Origin: Endothia cerciana
Lineage: Eukaryota > Ascomycota > Sordariomycetes > Diaporthales > Cryphonectriaceae
NCBI GenBank assembly: GCA_026119935.1
Contig: JALRMH010000004.1
Coordinates: forward strand, 806,001-870,000
Direction: 5' to 3'
Length of the DNA: 64,000 bases
The notes under the pieces were generated by a model that was not told the origin of the DNA, did no database searches, and saw only the letters and a list, made by a program, of their open reading frames with translations. Shown here one piece after another: positions 21,086 to 33,036 of the stretch (positions within the stretch are counted from its first letter, which is position 1; every line of letters starts with the position of its first letter). A program made the position numbers and the translations under genes.

Positions 21086-24000
21086 ATTGTGTTCTGCCAC
21101 GACCTGGCTCAGCCGAAACTGAAATCGGTTGGCTATGCATCTGATGTGATGATGACTGGACTGTGTGGCTCGCGAACAAGCTTGCAAGCTACCGTGGACA
21201 ACGTCTAAAAGAGAGAATTATGATATACTTTTACCACAACTGTCCATAGGCGACACTCGGCAGAGCTGCAACCTTGTGCTGCTAGTGATGATTGCCTATG
21301 GAAAACAAAAGCCCATACTGTGAGACCAGCCTTGCCTTTGCGGCTGGAACACGCCATCAGAGTGAAACCCTCAAGCCGACCCCAGCTTCAAGACAAAGAC
21401 CACCAGTGGGGAGAAGCCCAGAAATCAATAGGTAGCGCATTCACGACAAGATTTGTTGCATGGCTCCATGGTATCGGTAGAGTGCAAGGCGCCCCGTCGA
21501 AGCCTGTCTCCCCGCAGCCAGTGTCAACGGAACAACCAGTCCTGCCTGCGAGGAAGAAAGTGCCACGGCCTCGAGCACCATTCGATGGATCCCAAGGAGG
21601 GAGAGGGGCTTCCGACTCATATGAAACCTGCAGCCTTCTTCCTTCACCGAGCGGACAGGTAGCTCTGCTACCGTCCCACACACGTTGCCCACAGAAGGAG
21701 CATAGATTATACCGGGCTTGGGAGCCGTGTGCAGTAACGTAAAGTTAAAGAACATACCTCCCAGGACCTAAGCCGGAAGGAGGGCCCTTGGAGGTTGACC
21801 TGAAACCCTCGGTCCCTCGCCCCGGCAGACACTGCTTGCATATCAAAGACAGGCCCGTTCCCTTCGTCCGTCCCGGAGGGCAAGAGGTTCCCAGGAGGGA
21901 GTTGAAGATGATCAAACATGCCGATAAACTTGACGGCGGTCTGGGAGTTCACAACGGTTAGAAAGGCCGAGACGGAGGGGTGCTGACAAGAGCCGAGGCT
22001 CCCATCGCTTGTCTCATTCTCAGGGGCTTTGCGTCCACGGCTGGGGTCTGGCATCGCAGCTTTGCAAGAGGCCCCCCGCCTCTAGTCGCGAGCCAGAAGT
22101 ATCCCCGCTCCGTAGGTTTGGCTCGAAGAAACAAGCAAGGTGGCACAGCCAGGATCGGGGCGGCGATGAGCCCCCTGCAAGGTGCGGCTTGCGTTCCCAT
22201 GTCATCCATCACCTGATGTCTTGGGTCGATCTGCTTCGCGAGCTGTGACCCTGGTTGAGACTAGGTCCTCAGGAGAGGGCACACTTGTGGGAGTGCTGAG
22301 GATACTGAGGGACACGCCTTGATGCGCCAGCACATGACCACCGGCGCGTTTCGCACGTCCAAGGTACCTTCACTGGCAAAGAGCCTCCTCCTGCTAACAA
22401 CATCGCGCACCTTGGGTATGCTGTTAGCCCGGGGGTCTCCGCATCCTGCTGTAGTAAACCTGACCAACGCTCGCAATAGGGAAGATACACCTATTTAAAC
22501 TTCAGCCTTCCGGTTCCAACGGCCTACCACGATACGGCGTGGCCAGATGAGGAGCTCCTGGCCGTGGCCTAGAGAGCGCATTGTAAGCCGCCAACGTCGG
22601 ACCGACTTCACCCCAGCAATTGTGAGGAGTTGCGCGGCAGCTCCAGTGTTCCGACACAGCCAAAGAAAGCCACAATCTTGGGACCTGCCAACCAGACAAC
22701 CAAGCACCCAGGCCCCCCCTCCCCCCTCCGTGCAGTTGCAGGGCATAGATGCAGATCGCTAGGGGATGTGCGCATGGCGCGACGCGTACAGGAAGCCTTT
22801 CTGAAGGCGAGGCCCGTAGGAAAGTGGACCCTGCAGCGGACACACCCGGTTCCCCGGGGGTGCGGCAGAGGGCTCGGAATGTGTGGAGGGGCGAGGGTCA
22901 TGATGTTTATGAACTGCATCTCCGTCCGGACATGCGAACCCGATCTGGACCAGGCCGACTGATCGGAAGACGAGTGTGTCAGGCGGGTGGGACCGAGTGT
23001 GCACCCGCAACCAGCAGTGTCACGCAGCACCTGTATTACATGCTATGTGTGGTAGCTGTGGCCGCTGTGGCCCGGTGACAGGAAGCCGTGCGGTGAAGAC
23101 TCGGAATTTGTGACGAGCAAGGGCCTGAGGTGAGGCGATGTTTTCCGTGCCGATGGTTGGGCAGTCGTGGTGGAGACCGACGAGGGTGTGCCGATTCAGT
23201 TCAAATGAAGGTGACGAGGCTGCCCTGCTGCGCATGCATGTGCATGCGGAGTGCATACGACATGACATGTTGATACGCCGTACTTCCGTACTCGGTACAA
23301 CGTGCCCGGTTGAGGTCGATTTGGCCCCAGGGCTTGGGCTGTATGGCCGTCTCTTAGTTGGGTGGCCCGGGAGCGTTGGTAATAGACGAAGGCCCTGGCG
23401 GACAGGCGATGTTCCGTAGAGGAGACGCCGGGAGAGGTTGTGCCTGGGCATCTTCCGTCCGTCGGGTTCAAGAGAAATCATGAGAGCCTGCTCTTGTGTA
23501 TGGAGGGTGGGATTGAGACCCTTCAGACCACAGTAGCAGTGAGTCCTGAGACACAAGATATGACATTATGTAGGTTCGATCGTGCCGAAGTATCAATAGG
23601 GTTTAGATCACCAGGGTGACAAGACGAGCTCTTCCGCCAAGACCCGAGACGAAAGGCGCATGGGATGTTGGAATCCGAGGTCAAACCACCAGCCCAGACC
23701 AGCCAGACCGAGCCAGGGACCAAGATGGCCGACCAGCACGTCCAGGTCCATGAAACGAACCAAGCGTGTTCTTGACTGTCTGTACTGCGTCCCTCCGTCA
23801 GCGGCGGGGTCGAGTCTCGTACGTCTCGATGAAAGCTGTAGCAGGGATGGAGACTGAGCACGCTGGGCTGACGGAGAGTCTACAAACTGTCGTCACGGTG
23901 CGGAAGCGGGGTTGGAGGGATGAGGGCGAGAGAGCAGGTTGGACGTTGACGTTGACGCAAGGCTCAGGTGAATGAGCGGTGGTGACCACGGGTACAGTAC

Positions 24001-26943
24001 TCGGCAACTGTGTAGTGCCTCGCCAAGTGGGTCAGAGCACTTTACACAAGGCTGATCAGCACAGTTACCATCCCTCACTCTTGTCCTCAGGACTACCGAC
24101 CATGTACCATGGTCCAGATAGGGACCCGCCCCAGGCGGTGCATATGATAGAGTAGGGAGCAAATCGCTTGCTTGACACTGTGCTGGTGGCGGAGATGACA
24201 TTTGTGCACATGATCCCTGTGGGCTGTTGTGTTGCAGTATGTTCCAAAGGTTTCCCGGTTGGGCCAAGCACGAACCAGTTCCCCAGGATAGTGGGCACGA
24301 TCCCAGGATAAAACCTCCGGGGTGGAGACCTGCCCCCCATGAAACCAAAAGCTTGCCTCTCTCGTCTGCTGTCTGCTACGCTGCAAGGCACCCGGAGAAC
24401 CCTTCACGGCCCCATCCCCACGGCACAGACCCCTCAATCTCTTAGGCTCGCGGCCTCGAGGGCTCACACCGGCTCCCCACATCCTGCGAACCCGACCCTG
24501 GTCCAGCCCACAGCATTACTCAGTATGTACCACCACAGCACTTACATACAGGGCAGTTTGTGATATCCGCCGCGGCCAGACTATCTCACGTCTAAGGAAC
24601 GGTAGCAATATCGTGTGTCCCGGTGGCATCCGGCACGAGACGCACGGGCAGCCTCCCCCCGGGGGACCGGCCATGCTTGCCACGTGAGGCCGAGCAATCA
24701 GGATCAGGATCCTCGCTCCGACCTGGGCGCACCGCGCCAGGCCAGTGGGTCCTCCGACGATCGGTATACTATGGTACATACCATGGTGGTAGCAGCACCT
24801 ACTGTATGCTGTAGCACACAGCACACTCCACGCACGTCTGGGTGATGGGCAGCCTGATGCCGCTGGGACCAGCTCCTCGGTACCACCGACCCAAGGCCCG
24901 GGGTCAGGACAGACAGACAGACGAGGGCCCAATGCCGTTTGCCGCATTTCTTTCTCGGAGACTGCCCGGCCGGGGCTGACAGCTGTCGGACTGCTTATAC
25001 CGCCGGTGTTCCTTTGCCAGTCAAGTGCATCCACTTTCCTTATTTCCGCCGGGAGATCGTGTGCTGCTGGCGGATGATATGTATATTCTGATGTCTGCTC
25101 TTGGGTGTCGCTCCTCAGCGGTTCCCCCCCCCCCCCCACGGTTCAGCATCGCTGCAGGCCAGCCGGCCGTTTTTTTTGGCCGATATCTTGAGAGTGGGAG
25201 AACACAGCGTCCGGGTCATGCTGTGACCGTACAGCATTATCTTGGGTCGGCAGCTTTGGAAGGCCCACAGCGAGGACTGACGAGGTACAGCATGCCGACC
25301 CTGGCTGGCAGCCGTCACGTCGTCCCGCCTCGCTACGTCTTCCGTCACAGGGACGTGAGCACGGCATCACTAATCGAACCTTGGGAGGCAGGCAGACACT
25401 GCCAAAGACGTCGAGGATTTGCATCCTCGGCTACGCTGTTGACTTCAAATCTCCGCACGAACCCCCCCCCCCCTCCCCCCACCCCTCCAGTGGTAGAGGG
25501 ATCTCCATGCGCTCGCTAACCAGCAGCTGTATCTCTGAGCGCACTGCTCGAGAACAGCTAGGCATACTATTGGGCCCTCCGCTGCTCCTCGTCAGGCTAA
25601 GATGACTATCCACATTCTAAAATGTGCCCCTTGCGGTTTGCAGGTTCGCTGCAGCTATCTGGCATGATCTGCGCCGACCGGGGCTCCACATCACCGGTAG
25701 TTGTGCCTGTCTCCTCCAGACAACTTGCGCCTGGCTACGAGGAGATTTTGATCGTCTTCACCTCGACTTCTTCCTACATGTGTAAGTTACATCTCGGCCA
25801 CAGATGGCCGGGAAGGGGTGAACAGCCTAGCGCAATTGCTGCGCGTCTCATTGTGTCAAGTCAGTTCGCCCGAACCTCGCGACACGCCACTGGGACTGGT
25901 GCGGGATGGGTCGAAGCTGGTCTTCCACCACTCTACGGTTGCACTCACGGGGCAGACCGTGTCGCAAGCTGCGAGATGGCGTCTCCTCCCATGACAGAGG
26001 CCCAAGCACCAGAGAGCGCAGCCTTGCCCTGGTCCTACATCTCCCCTCCATGCACCAACGCGCCATCTGCTCGCCAACAGCGGTATCCCGGCCCCGACTT
26101 CCCAGACATCCACAACCCCCCTGGCTCGAGTCAGGGATGGACAAGATCAACCCGGCCCCTCGCCATAGACACCATCATATAGCACAGGCTTCTGGCTAGG
26201 TATATTGACTTCCTATCAACTCTCTCTTTTTTCTCCTTTTTTTTTTCTTTTTTTGTGCCAGAATTGAGCGGACCGTTTACATAAACCCTTTTCCTCCCTC
26301 GAATTCCACCCCCCAACCCCCCCCCCAACCACGAATGGTGGCAGAGGAGAAAGTCGTGGGAGGCCATTCATACCCTCGTCCCGTGGTCGCAGACCCGCAT
26401 GAAACTCGATCTTCCCAGCCTTCGCTTGCTAAGTCCCGTTATAATCATTGGCGTATCGATCGGATACGTACGCGGGCGGGCTTGTTTCTGCCGTCCTTGA
26501 CATTTGTTCAGGCAGACAGTTGCTTTTGCCGCGATCAGGGCTACCCCCCCCCCCAGGCTTTGTTTCCGCCACATCACACTATCTCTCCTCTTTACGCCAG
26601 CAAGGGAACGCAGAAGCCGAAAGTCCTCGAGGATTCAGATCGTCGGTATCTAATTCTTCGTCTGTCCAAAAACCCGGGGCTAACAGCCCTCAACACGGCT
26701 CATAGCAACGGCCAGCCACTCGCGCCCTGCCTCTGCCTATACCTACCGGCACTGCTCGTCCTTGGACCGTCTTGCGGCTGCATCACGGGCTGGGTCTGCT
26801 TAGGGCAACTCTCCCTCGGATCTCATCCAGATACATATACCGAACGAAGTTCTGAGCAAGCACCCCATGCCGATGAACCAGAACTAGAGACCGTGACGCC
26901 TGACCCCTCACATTTCGCAAGCGACCTGAGCCGCCAAGCCAAG
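21086..26943. other. Large gene-poor interval upstream of the GPCR gene
   Basis: Almost 6 kb with many short overlapping frames on both strands. None has recognisable domains or consistent spliced continuation. C-homopolymer runs occur at 25124-25137, 25462-25473 and 26544-26554. The right third likely holds the GPCR promoter and leader. The GPCR reading frame is open upstream from an ATG at 26335, but the added residues are low-complexity and the family normally begins about 20 residues before the first membrane helix. Confidence 0.45.
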
Positions 26944-28089
26944 ATGTTGACCACAGAGCTTACGGAGGCTCAACTCAATATCTTCACGATCCTCGAGCGG
27001 GGGGCATCGGTGGCTTCGTTGCTCGGCTGCGTCGTCATCATTGCGACCTTCTGCTTATCCAAAACCTTTCACAAACCCATCAACCGGCTGGTCTTCTATG
27101 CCTCGTTGTGAGTCTGCCTTCTTGACCCGAACCTCCTTCACCCCCGGGCGTCTCACACGACCACCTGGTATCGAGAATGACCAGTGTTCTGGTGGCCCGT
27201 CCTCCTGATGCTCCCTCCGTCACGCCCTGGATCTCAACACAACCGCTGACTCTTGCTTGGCCCGTATCTCAGAGGGAACTTGATGACGAACGTTGCAACG
27301 CTTATGGCGAGGACGTATGTGAGTGATGGCGCCTCGCCGGGCTGCCAACTACAAGGCTTCCTGATTCAGATGTAAGCCACCCCGTCCACAGCCGTTGTGT
27401 CGCGGTGGCGTACTGACCCTGGCAACCTTGCCCAGGTTCATGCCCGCCGATGCGTTCTGGACATTGGCCATGGCGGTGAATGTCTATTTGACATTTTATC
27501 GGAAGTACGATGCTCAGAAGCTGCGGAAGATGGAAATCCCATATCTCTTGTGCTGCTACGGGCTGCCGTTCATCGTGGCCATTACGTACATCTTTGTAGA
27601 GACCCCCAGCAGGGGCCGGATGTATGGCAACGCGACGATCTGGTGTTGGGTTCAGCAATCATGGGATATCTGGCGGATAGCCACCTTCTATGGGCCTGTA
27701 TGGTACGTCGTATCGGCCCACCCCGAGCCGGAGGTTACCATAAGCTGACACCATTGCAGGGTGACCATCGTCATAACCTTCTTCATCTACATCCGTGCCG
27801 GGCGAGAGATCTATCGGAAGCACCAGCAGCTCAAGGACCTAAACTACACCTCCCACTACGAGCCCGAGCCCCTGCCGATGAACGACGTCTCCAACAGCAA
27901 GACGACCGAGGTCTCCGTGACCGTCACCAGCGCTGGGGAGGCCATCGACCTCTCAACGCTCGGCAACAAACACAACTCGATATCAGCGACTTCCCTCCGC
28001 GACCCCTCGTACTCCGTCTCCATCAGCGCCAAGCCCCAGCCCGTTGCCGAGTCGAGCACGATGGCCGCCACCGCGGGCGGGGCGGGCAT

Positions 28090-28131
<42 letters not shown>

Positions 28132-28609
28132 GCCGCCGCCGAAACTGCCGTCCCGGCGCAAGATCACGCTGGACGCGCACAACGCCGCCTGGAGCTACAC
28201 CAAGGTCGCGCTGCTCTTCTTCACGGCGATGCTGGTGACGTGGATCCCCTCGTCCATGAACCGGCTGTACAGCGTGGTGCAGTCGGGCCAGATCAGCCTG
28301 CCCCTCGAGTACATGTCCTCGTTTGTGCTCCCGCTGCAGGGTTTCTGGAACGCCATCATCTACATCATCACGAGCTGGAAGGCGTGCAAGTCATTCCCCG
28401 AGGACATGGCCCTGCGCTACCGGGGGCTGCCATCGGCGTCGACGACGAGTGCGTTCCCCGGGTTGAGGAGCAGGAGCCGGCTGGGCGGTGGGGCCGGGAG
28501 GGATGATAGGCTTGGAAACGGGGCGCGGGCGGGTAACTTTGGGAAGGGGAGCGAGACGGAGAGTATGGAGGAGTTGGCGGTCAGGAGCGAATCTGTCTCT
28601 TCATGTTAG
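26944..28609 (+). CDS. cAMP receptor-like G-protein-coupled receptor with poly-Gln loop
   Basis: Exons 26944-27107, 27273-27371, 27436-27702 and 27760-28609 give 459 residues. The ATG at 26944 was chosen because the peptide LTTELTEAQLNIFTILERGA leads directly into membrane helix 1, as in fungal relatives of Dictyostelium cAMP receptors. Seven hydrophobic segments lie near residues 18-40, 50-68, 84-108, 121-142, 165-188, 320-345 and 360-382. An extracellular Cys pair (SPGCQLQ and TIWCWVQQ) could form the usual disulfide. The third cytoplasmic loop is very long (about 190-318) and holds 13 consecutive Gln followed by Pro (about 288-300). The C-terminal tail is Ser/Gly/Arg-rich. By family it should signal at the plasma membrane through a heterotrimeric G protein. 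The ligand is unknown. Confidence 0.9.
28091..28129 (+). repeat. CAG repeat encoding 13 glutamines in the GPCR third loop
   Basis: Thirteen pure CAG codons followed by CCG codons, in frame in exon 4 of the receptor gene. Purity of the codon suggests ongoing length change. Confidence 0.95.
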
Positions 28610-28710
28610 GATTGATACTACCTCCCCGGGAGGAAAGCACGGCACTACATGTACTATGTAATATCTATATACCCCAAACCTAAGAGCGTGAATTTTATAT
28701 ATTTTTTTAT

Positions 28711-28711
<1 letters not shown>

Positions 28712-28741
<30 letters not shown>
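28712..28741 (+). repeat. TTTC tetranucleotide microsatellite
   Basis: Seven or so TTTC units about 100 bases after the GPCR stop codon, possibly in its 3' untranslated region. Confidence 0.9.
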
Positions 28742-28965
28742 CTCTGTATCACCATGCCAGATATTCAATGCCTCCTTTCCACTCCATCCGAACGTCGACT
28801 GCACAATGCCTCCTGTGCCGGCGGTTTGAGGCTCAAAAGGACCAACTTTGTAGAAGGGGTGACATTCTGTAGGATCGTAAGGAGCAGCAAGCTCAGGCGG
28901 GATGTGACCTGTGGGCAGGGCCGCTCGAACGGGTGGGTTACACCAACCACACTCCTTCGCCTCCG

Positions 28966-29018
28966 CCTTCTTCTTCTTCTTCTTCTTCTTCCTCCTCTTC
29001 CTCTTCCTCTTCCTCTTT
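28966..29018 (+). repeat. CTT/CCT polypyrimidine tract
   Basis: A run of CTT units passing into CCTCTT units; the complementary strand is pure purine. Such mirror-like polypurine-polypyrimidine tracts can form triplex DNA. Confidence 0.85.
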
Positions 29019-31280
29019 TTTCTCCTCGTCGTCATCACACCCCGTCCTCGTTTCGTACCTTGCCGCCCCTGCATTATGCTGACAGGGGTTGAGCCACCCT
29101 GCACACCACCACCGCAGCCGCCCAGCCTAGACCAACGTACTATGATGCGAGTCGGGGGGTTGGCCTCGCTTGTAATGCATGTTATCGTCCCTTTCTGGCC
29201 GACGCGCCCACCGGTTTGGGAAGGGGTGCGTGCCATCGTTCGTTTGGGGAACATCCTCCGGGGAGAGACATGGTTTTGGTAGGGACCTGTTACTACTAGA
29301 GTAGCGTCTGACGTATACACGCCACATTGCAAAGGGTCCCTAAAATAAAAAGAAAAAAAAAGGGGGGGGGGTGGTCCGGTAAGGTATGGTCCCATAAATG
29401 AACTCTTAGCTACTCAGGCGCAAAAGTCAGAGAGGCAAGCGAACGTTGAAGCCTCTCGGCAGCCCCTCGCAACCAGCTGCGCATGACCACCCCCTCCCCC
29501 CCCCCCTTTTACCAGTGTGGCCTCACATCATCAGAGACCCGTGCTGTCACGAGCATTGCCATCTACTCCGCCAAGGTAGTAGTGCGGATGCTACCTACTG
29601 CGTTACCTCTTGAGGCCCAAAGATGGACCCCTCGCGGGAAGATGCCGACTGCGACTGCATGATGTGCCATGGTACGCCATCACGCTTAGCACCGCCGATC
29701 CTTCTCAGGCCCTCTCTCGCTGCTGTTACCGAGTGGTACCCTGATGGCCGGGCCACTCCCTGGGCCACTTGTTGGCCCGATGCCTTCTGGAGCCCTGCTC
29801 CATCTCTCACTGTGTTTTGCTTTATAGTATTTTTACTTTGGTGCGGGTTGTCTGTCCTGCTTATTACTTCGACTTCTCCCTCTACCGACGAGTCACACCG
29901 CCGGGTCGACGAGCGAGCCTGGAGTGATGAGAAAGCGCCCCCCCCTGGGGCGTGGGATCCTCTCCTCTCGTGTCCGGGGAGCGATAGAGTTTCGCATCCC
30001 CTGCCCCCCTCCGGGGTCTAGGTTTTTCTTAAGCCACGTGTGTAGGCATCTCTGACAACCACAGCCATCCCGGTTGTTGGGGCTCGCGGCGCTCGAGTAT
30101 GGCCCGACCTGATGACAGGCGGCCGTCGCCATCACGACTCTCGAGACGAGCCCGTCCCCCGCCCCCCCCTCCACCCAAAGGGCCGCCCTTTGTCTCCCCT
30201 TTTCACATGACTGTGGGGACCCAAGGGTGGAGGGAGGGTGGACTGGCTGGCGGATCTGCTCCCGCTGCCGTGCCGCTGTGCCGTGGTGGGGGGGGGGGGG
30301 AAAGGGGACTGAATCGTAATTTTGGCGACGGGCCGTGCAACGAATCGCATGGCGAGGATTTTCCTCTTTTTTGCTTCTTCTTCTTCTCTCTCTGTCGCGA
30401 TCTTCGTGTCGCAGTACCTGGTCAGGAAGACTCGGGACTGCCTCGGCCGATAGGTGTATACTGCTTATTGTGGTGATCTACAGACCCTATGAAATGATAT
30501 CAGAAATCACGATCCACTTGGCGCTTTTGGCAGCAGATGTCTCCGTGATATCCCCCATGTTCAAACAATATTTTGAAGTTACTTTTACGCCTAGTTTTTT
30601 TGGTGGATGTTTTTTTTTTTTCCTCTTTTCTTTTCTTTCTTTTCTTGTAACCTTCTTTCCTCTTCTTTTCTTTTTTTTTTTTTTTGGGAGGGGGGGAGGT
30701 GCCGCGGGTTGGTAGCGAGAGAACGGGGATCAGATGTATACTTTCCTAATCGAGATGGGCATCATCTTACAGTACCTACCCCTGCATCTCAGAGGCATGG
30801 TGGACCCCAGAACCCCCGACCAGATCGATGACCGGGGTGTGTTGTGACCCCACCAAAGCCCAAAGCCCCCCACCTCCAGATCCCAGGTTGGTTTTTCTGA
30901 CGACATGGGAAATTATTGTGTTCAGGACGATCCCTCAAAGGCTGCTCGTGCCAGTCCGACCTCCCCCTCCCAACATCAGACAGGCGCTTCTGCTCTCCCT
31001 CCTCCTCCTCCTCCTCCTCCTCCTCTCCCGTGAATCTATGGTTCCTCTAGGGTCATGTCAGCCACGAGATCTCACACCCCCCCCTCCGCCCACCTCCCCT
31101 AACCTGCCCCGGATCGGGGTGCATGCCCTCCCTAAGAACGCCCACAGAGGAGAGGTATAATTTTTTTGGGGGAAGGGGGGAGGGGTTTGGTTGGGCATGG
31201 GATGGCACTCGGAACATTCACGTGCGTTTGTCTGTTTGTGCTCTCCCTTCCTTCCTGGCCTGCAGCCGCAGCCACATACG

Positions 31281-31312
<32 letters not shown>
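31281..31312 (+). repeat. CA dinucleotide microsatellite
   Basis: About a dozen uninterrupted CA units followed by CG-interrupted CA units. Confidence 0.92.
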
Positions 31313-33036
31313 CGCGGATGCACACCGTCCTGCAGCCATCCAAGGTGACAGCTGCAAGTGGGGGAGAGGGCACGACCCGTCGTCCCGGCTCCCAAGCACG
31401 GCAAGTCGGGGAGGGCGGCCTGGCGCGCCCGGCCCCTTGATGACAGGTGCGGGCTGGGCTAACTTGCCCAGCCAACGGACGGGGTGCGCGGTGGTGGTGG
31501 GATCTGCTGTTACGAACCAGCTTCTTAGCACGCTTGTTCGAGAGGGCGTTGGCCAAACATCCCGTTGACGGCTGGCGTCTGTTCGTCGGCTGCAGCAGCG
31601 GAGATTAGGCGTACGCTAGCACGCACGTCATGATGTCCATGCACTGGTCTTTTTAGTGCTGGACAGCCCCCCCCCCCCAAACTCTTTCTTTTTCTCTCTG
31701 CTAGGGAAAGGTCAAGTTGATGAGGTTGGGCAGCTAGCAGGCCGGCCCTGTCGTCAGGACGGGGAGGAGGAGGGGGTTTCTCTCGAAGGGATTCGCGCGC
31801 GGCGTGTGTGGACTGCTTAAGCCCACCGATCCCTTCGGGGCCCGAGCGGGCAGCCACCACGTGGGGATGAGGGCCATACCGGCGCCAGGCTCGCCAGGGC
31901 AGAGGCGGGGGCTATACCCAGGTCGGGAGCAGAACGCCGGAGGTGCCCCTGGTGGTCGAGAACGACGGCATGGCTCCGCGTAGAGGGCGGAGGAGACAGC
32001 CGTATTTCGCCCGGACGGGACCCGTGAGGGGAGAGGGGGCGGCGACTCGACATCGGCGGTACTAGCAGTGGATTCGGCCACGTCCCGTCGAAGATGGCGG
32101 GTAGCCAGTCCCCCCCCCCCCCCGGAGCACATCTTTGCGGATCTCGTTTGCCCATCGGATCCCGAGTAGTAGTCGCACCCTACAGCTCGTGCGGGCGAGT
32201 CCGGAGGAGGGACATGATCCGTCCTCCCAGGAATCCAGAGCCCCGCCCTCTCCTGAATACGCATGTTGTCTGATCCACCAAACAGGTAGGTCCCGCGAGT
32301 CCTATGCTACCAATACCCCGCGTGAAATCCGTCAGGCACCGGTGCCGTGTGTCCTCCGTCCGAGCATCTCCAATATAACCCGCATAGGTGGCCCGCTTTC
32401 CGCGTGTCTTGGACCGAGAAGGGCGCATGGCGGGGCCGGGGCCTGGGTTTTGGTAAGTAGTTTCACGGGGGTGCGCCTCTCAGACTAGCCATGGCACGTG
32501 GAGGGAGACGGCGTCCTCGCCGACAGGGGGGGGGGGCCTGAGCGTTGTTAGCACCTTCGAGTGAGGTCACGGCGCCAGGGCCACTCTTATCTCTGACGGC
32601 GTTGGGAATGGACTGTCTGCGTCGGCGGTAATGGGTCTTGATGAAACATCACGGCACGGGGCAGGTAGAGGCGAGGTATCCCGAGCCTTGGCTTCATTGA
32701 CTCGTCTAAAGGTACTGCCGTACACGATGGGTATTTCCTCCACTAAGCAACTCCTCCTAACGCCACTAGGCTATGCCGAAGGGGGCCGGGGGGGGGGGGA
32801 GGCAAGCTCAAGAGACAGTCTCATCAGGGCGCGAAGGGGAAATGACTTTTTTTGGACAACCTCGCAGGAATGAAAGAAAAGACCGGATCTTGCCCCTCCG
32901 TCCATCCATCTGATCCACCCCTTCGAGGTGTCGTAGCCAGCGAGACTACTGCGCCCCGAGAGGGGGTCTCGACGCGGATGTTCAGAAGGGAAAAGACGGC
33001 AGGAATCCGGACCTTGCTACTTCATCTCAGAACCGC

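Larger units (their letters stand above)
28610..33036. other. Gene-free interval dense in simple repeats
   Basis: About 4.4 kb between the 3' end of the GPCR gene and the 3' end of the methyltransferase-like gene. It holds TTTC repeats (28712-28741), a CTT/CCT tract (28966-29018), poly(T) (30594-30686), a CTC tract (30997-31026), a CA repeat (31281-31312) and at least seven runs of ten or more G or C. Open frames here are poly-Phe, poly-Leu or Pro/Arg-rich artefacts of these tracts. Confidence 0.6.

Noticed and set aside
27397..28506. 369-codon plus-strand frame
   Set aside because: Shifted-frame shadow of GPCR exons 3 and 4; His/Ala/Arg-rich and lacking membrane segments.
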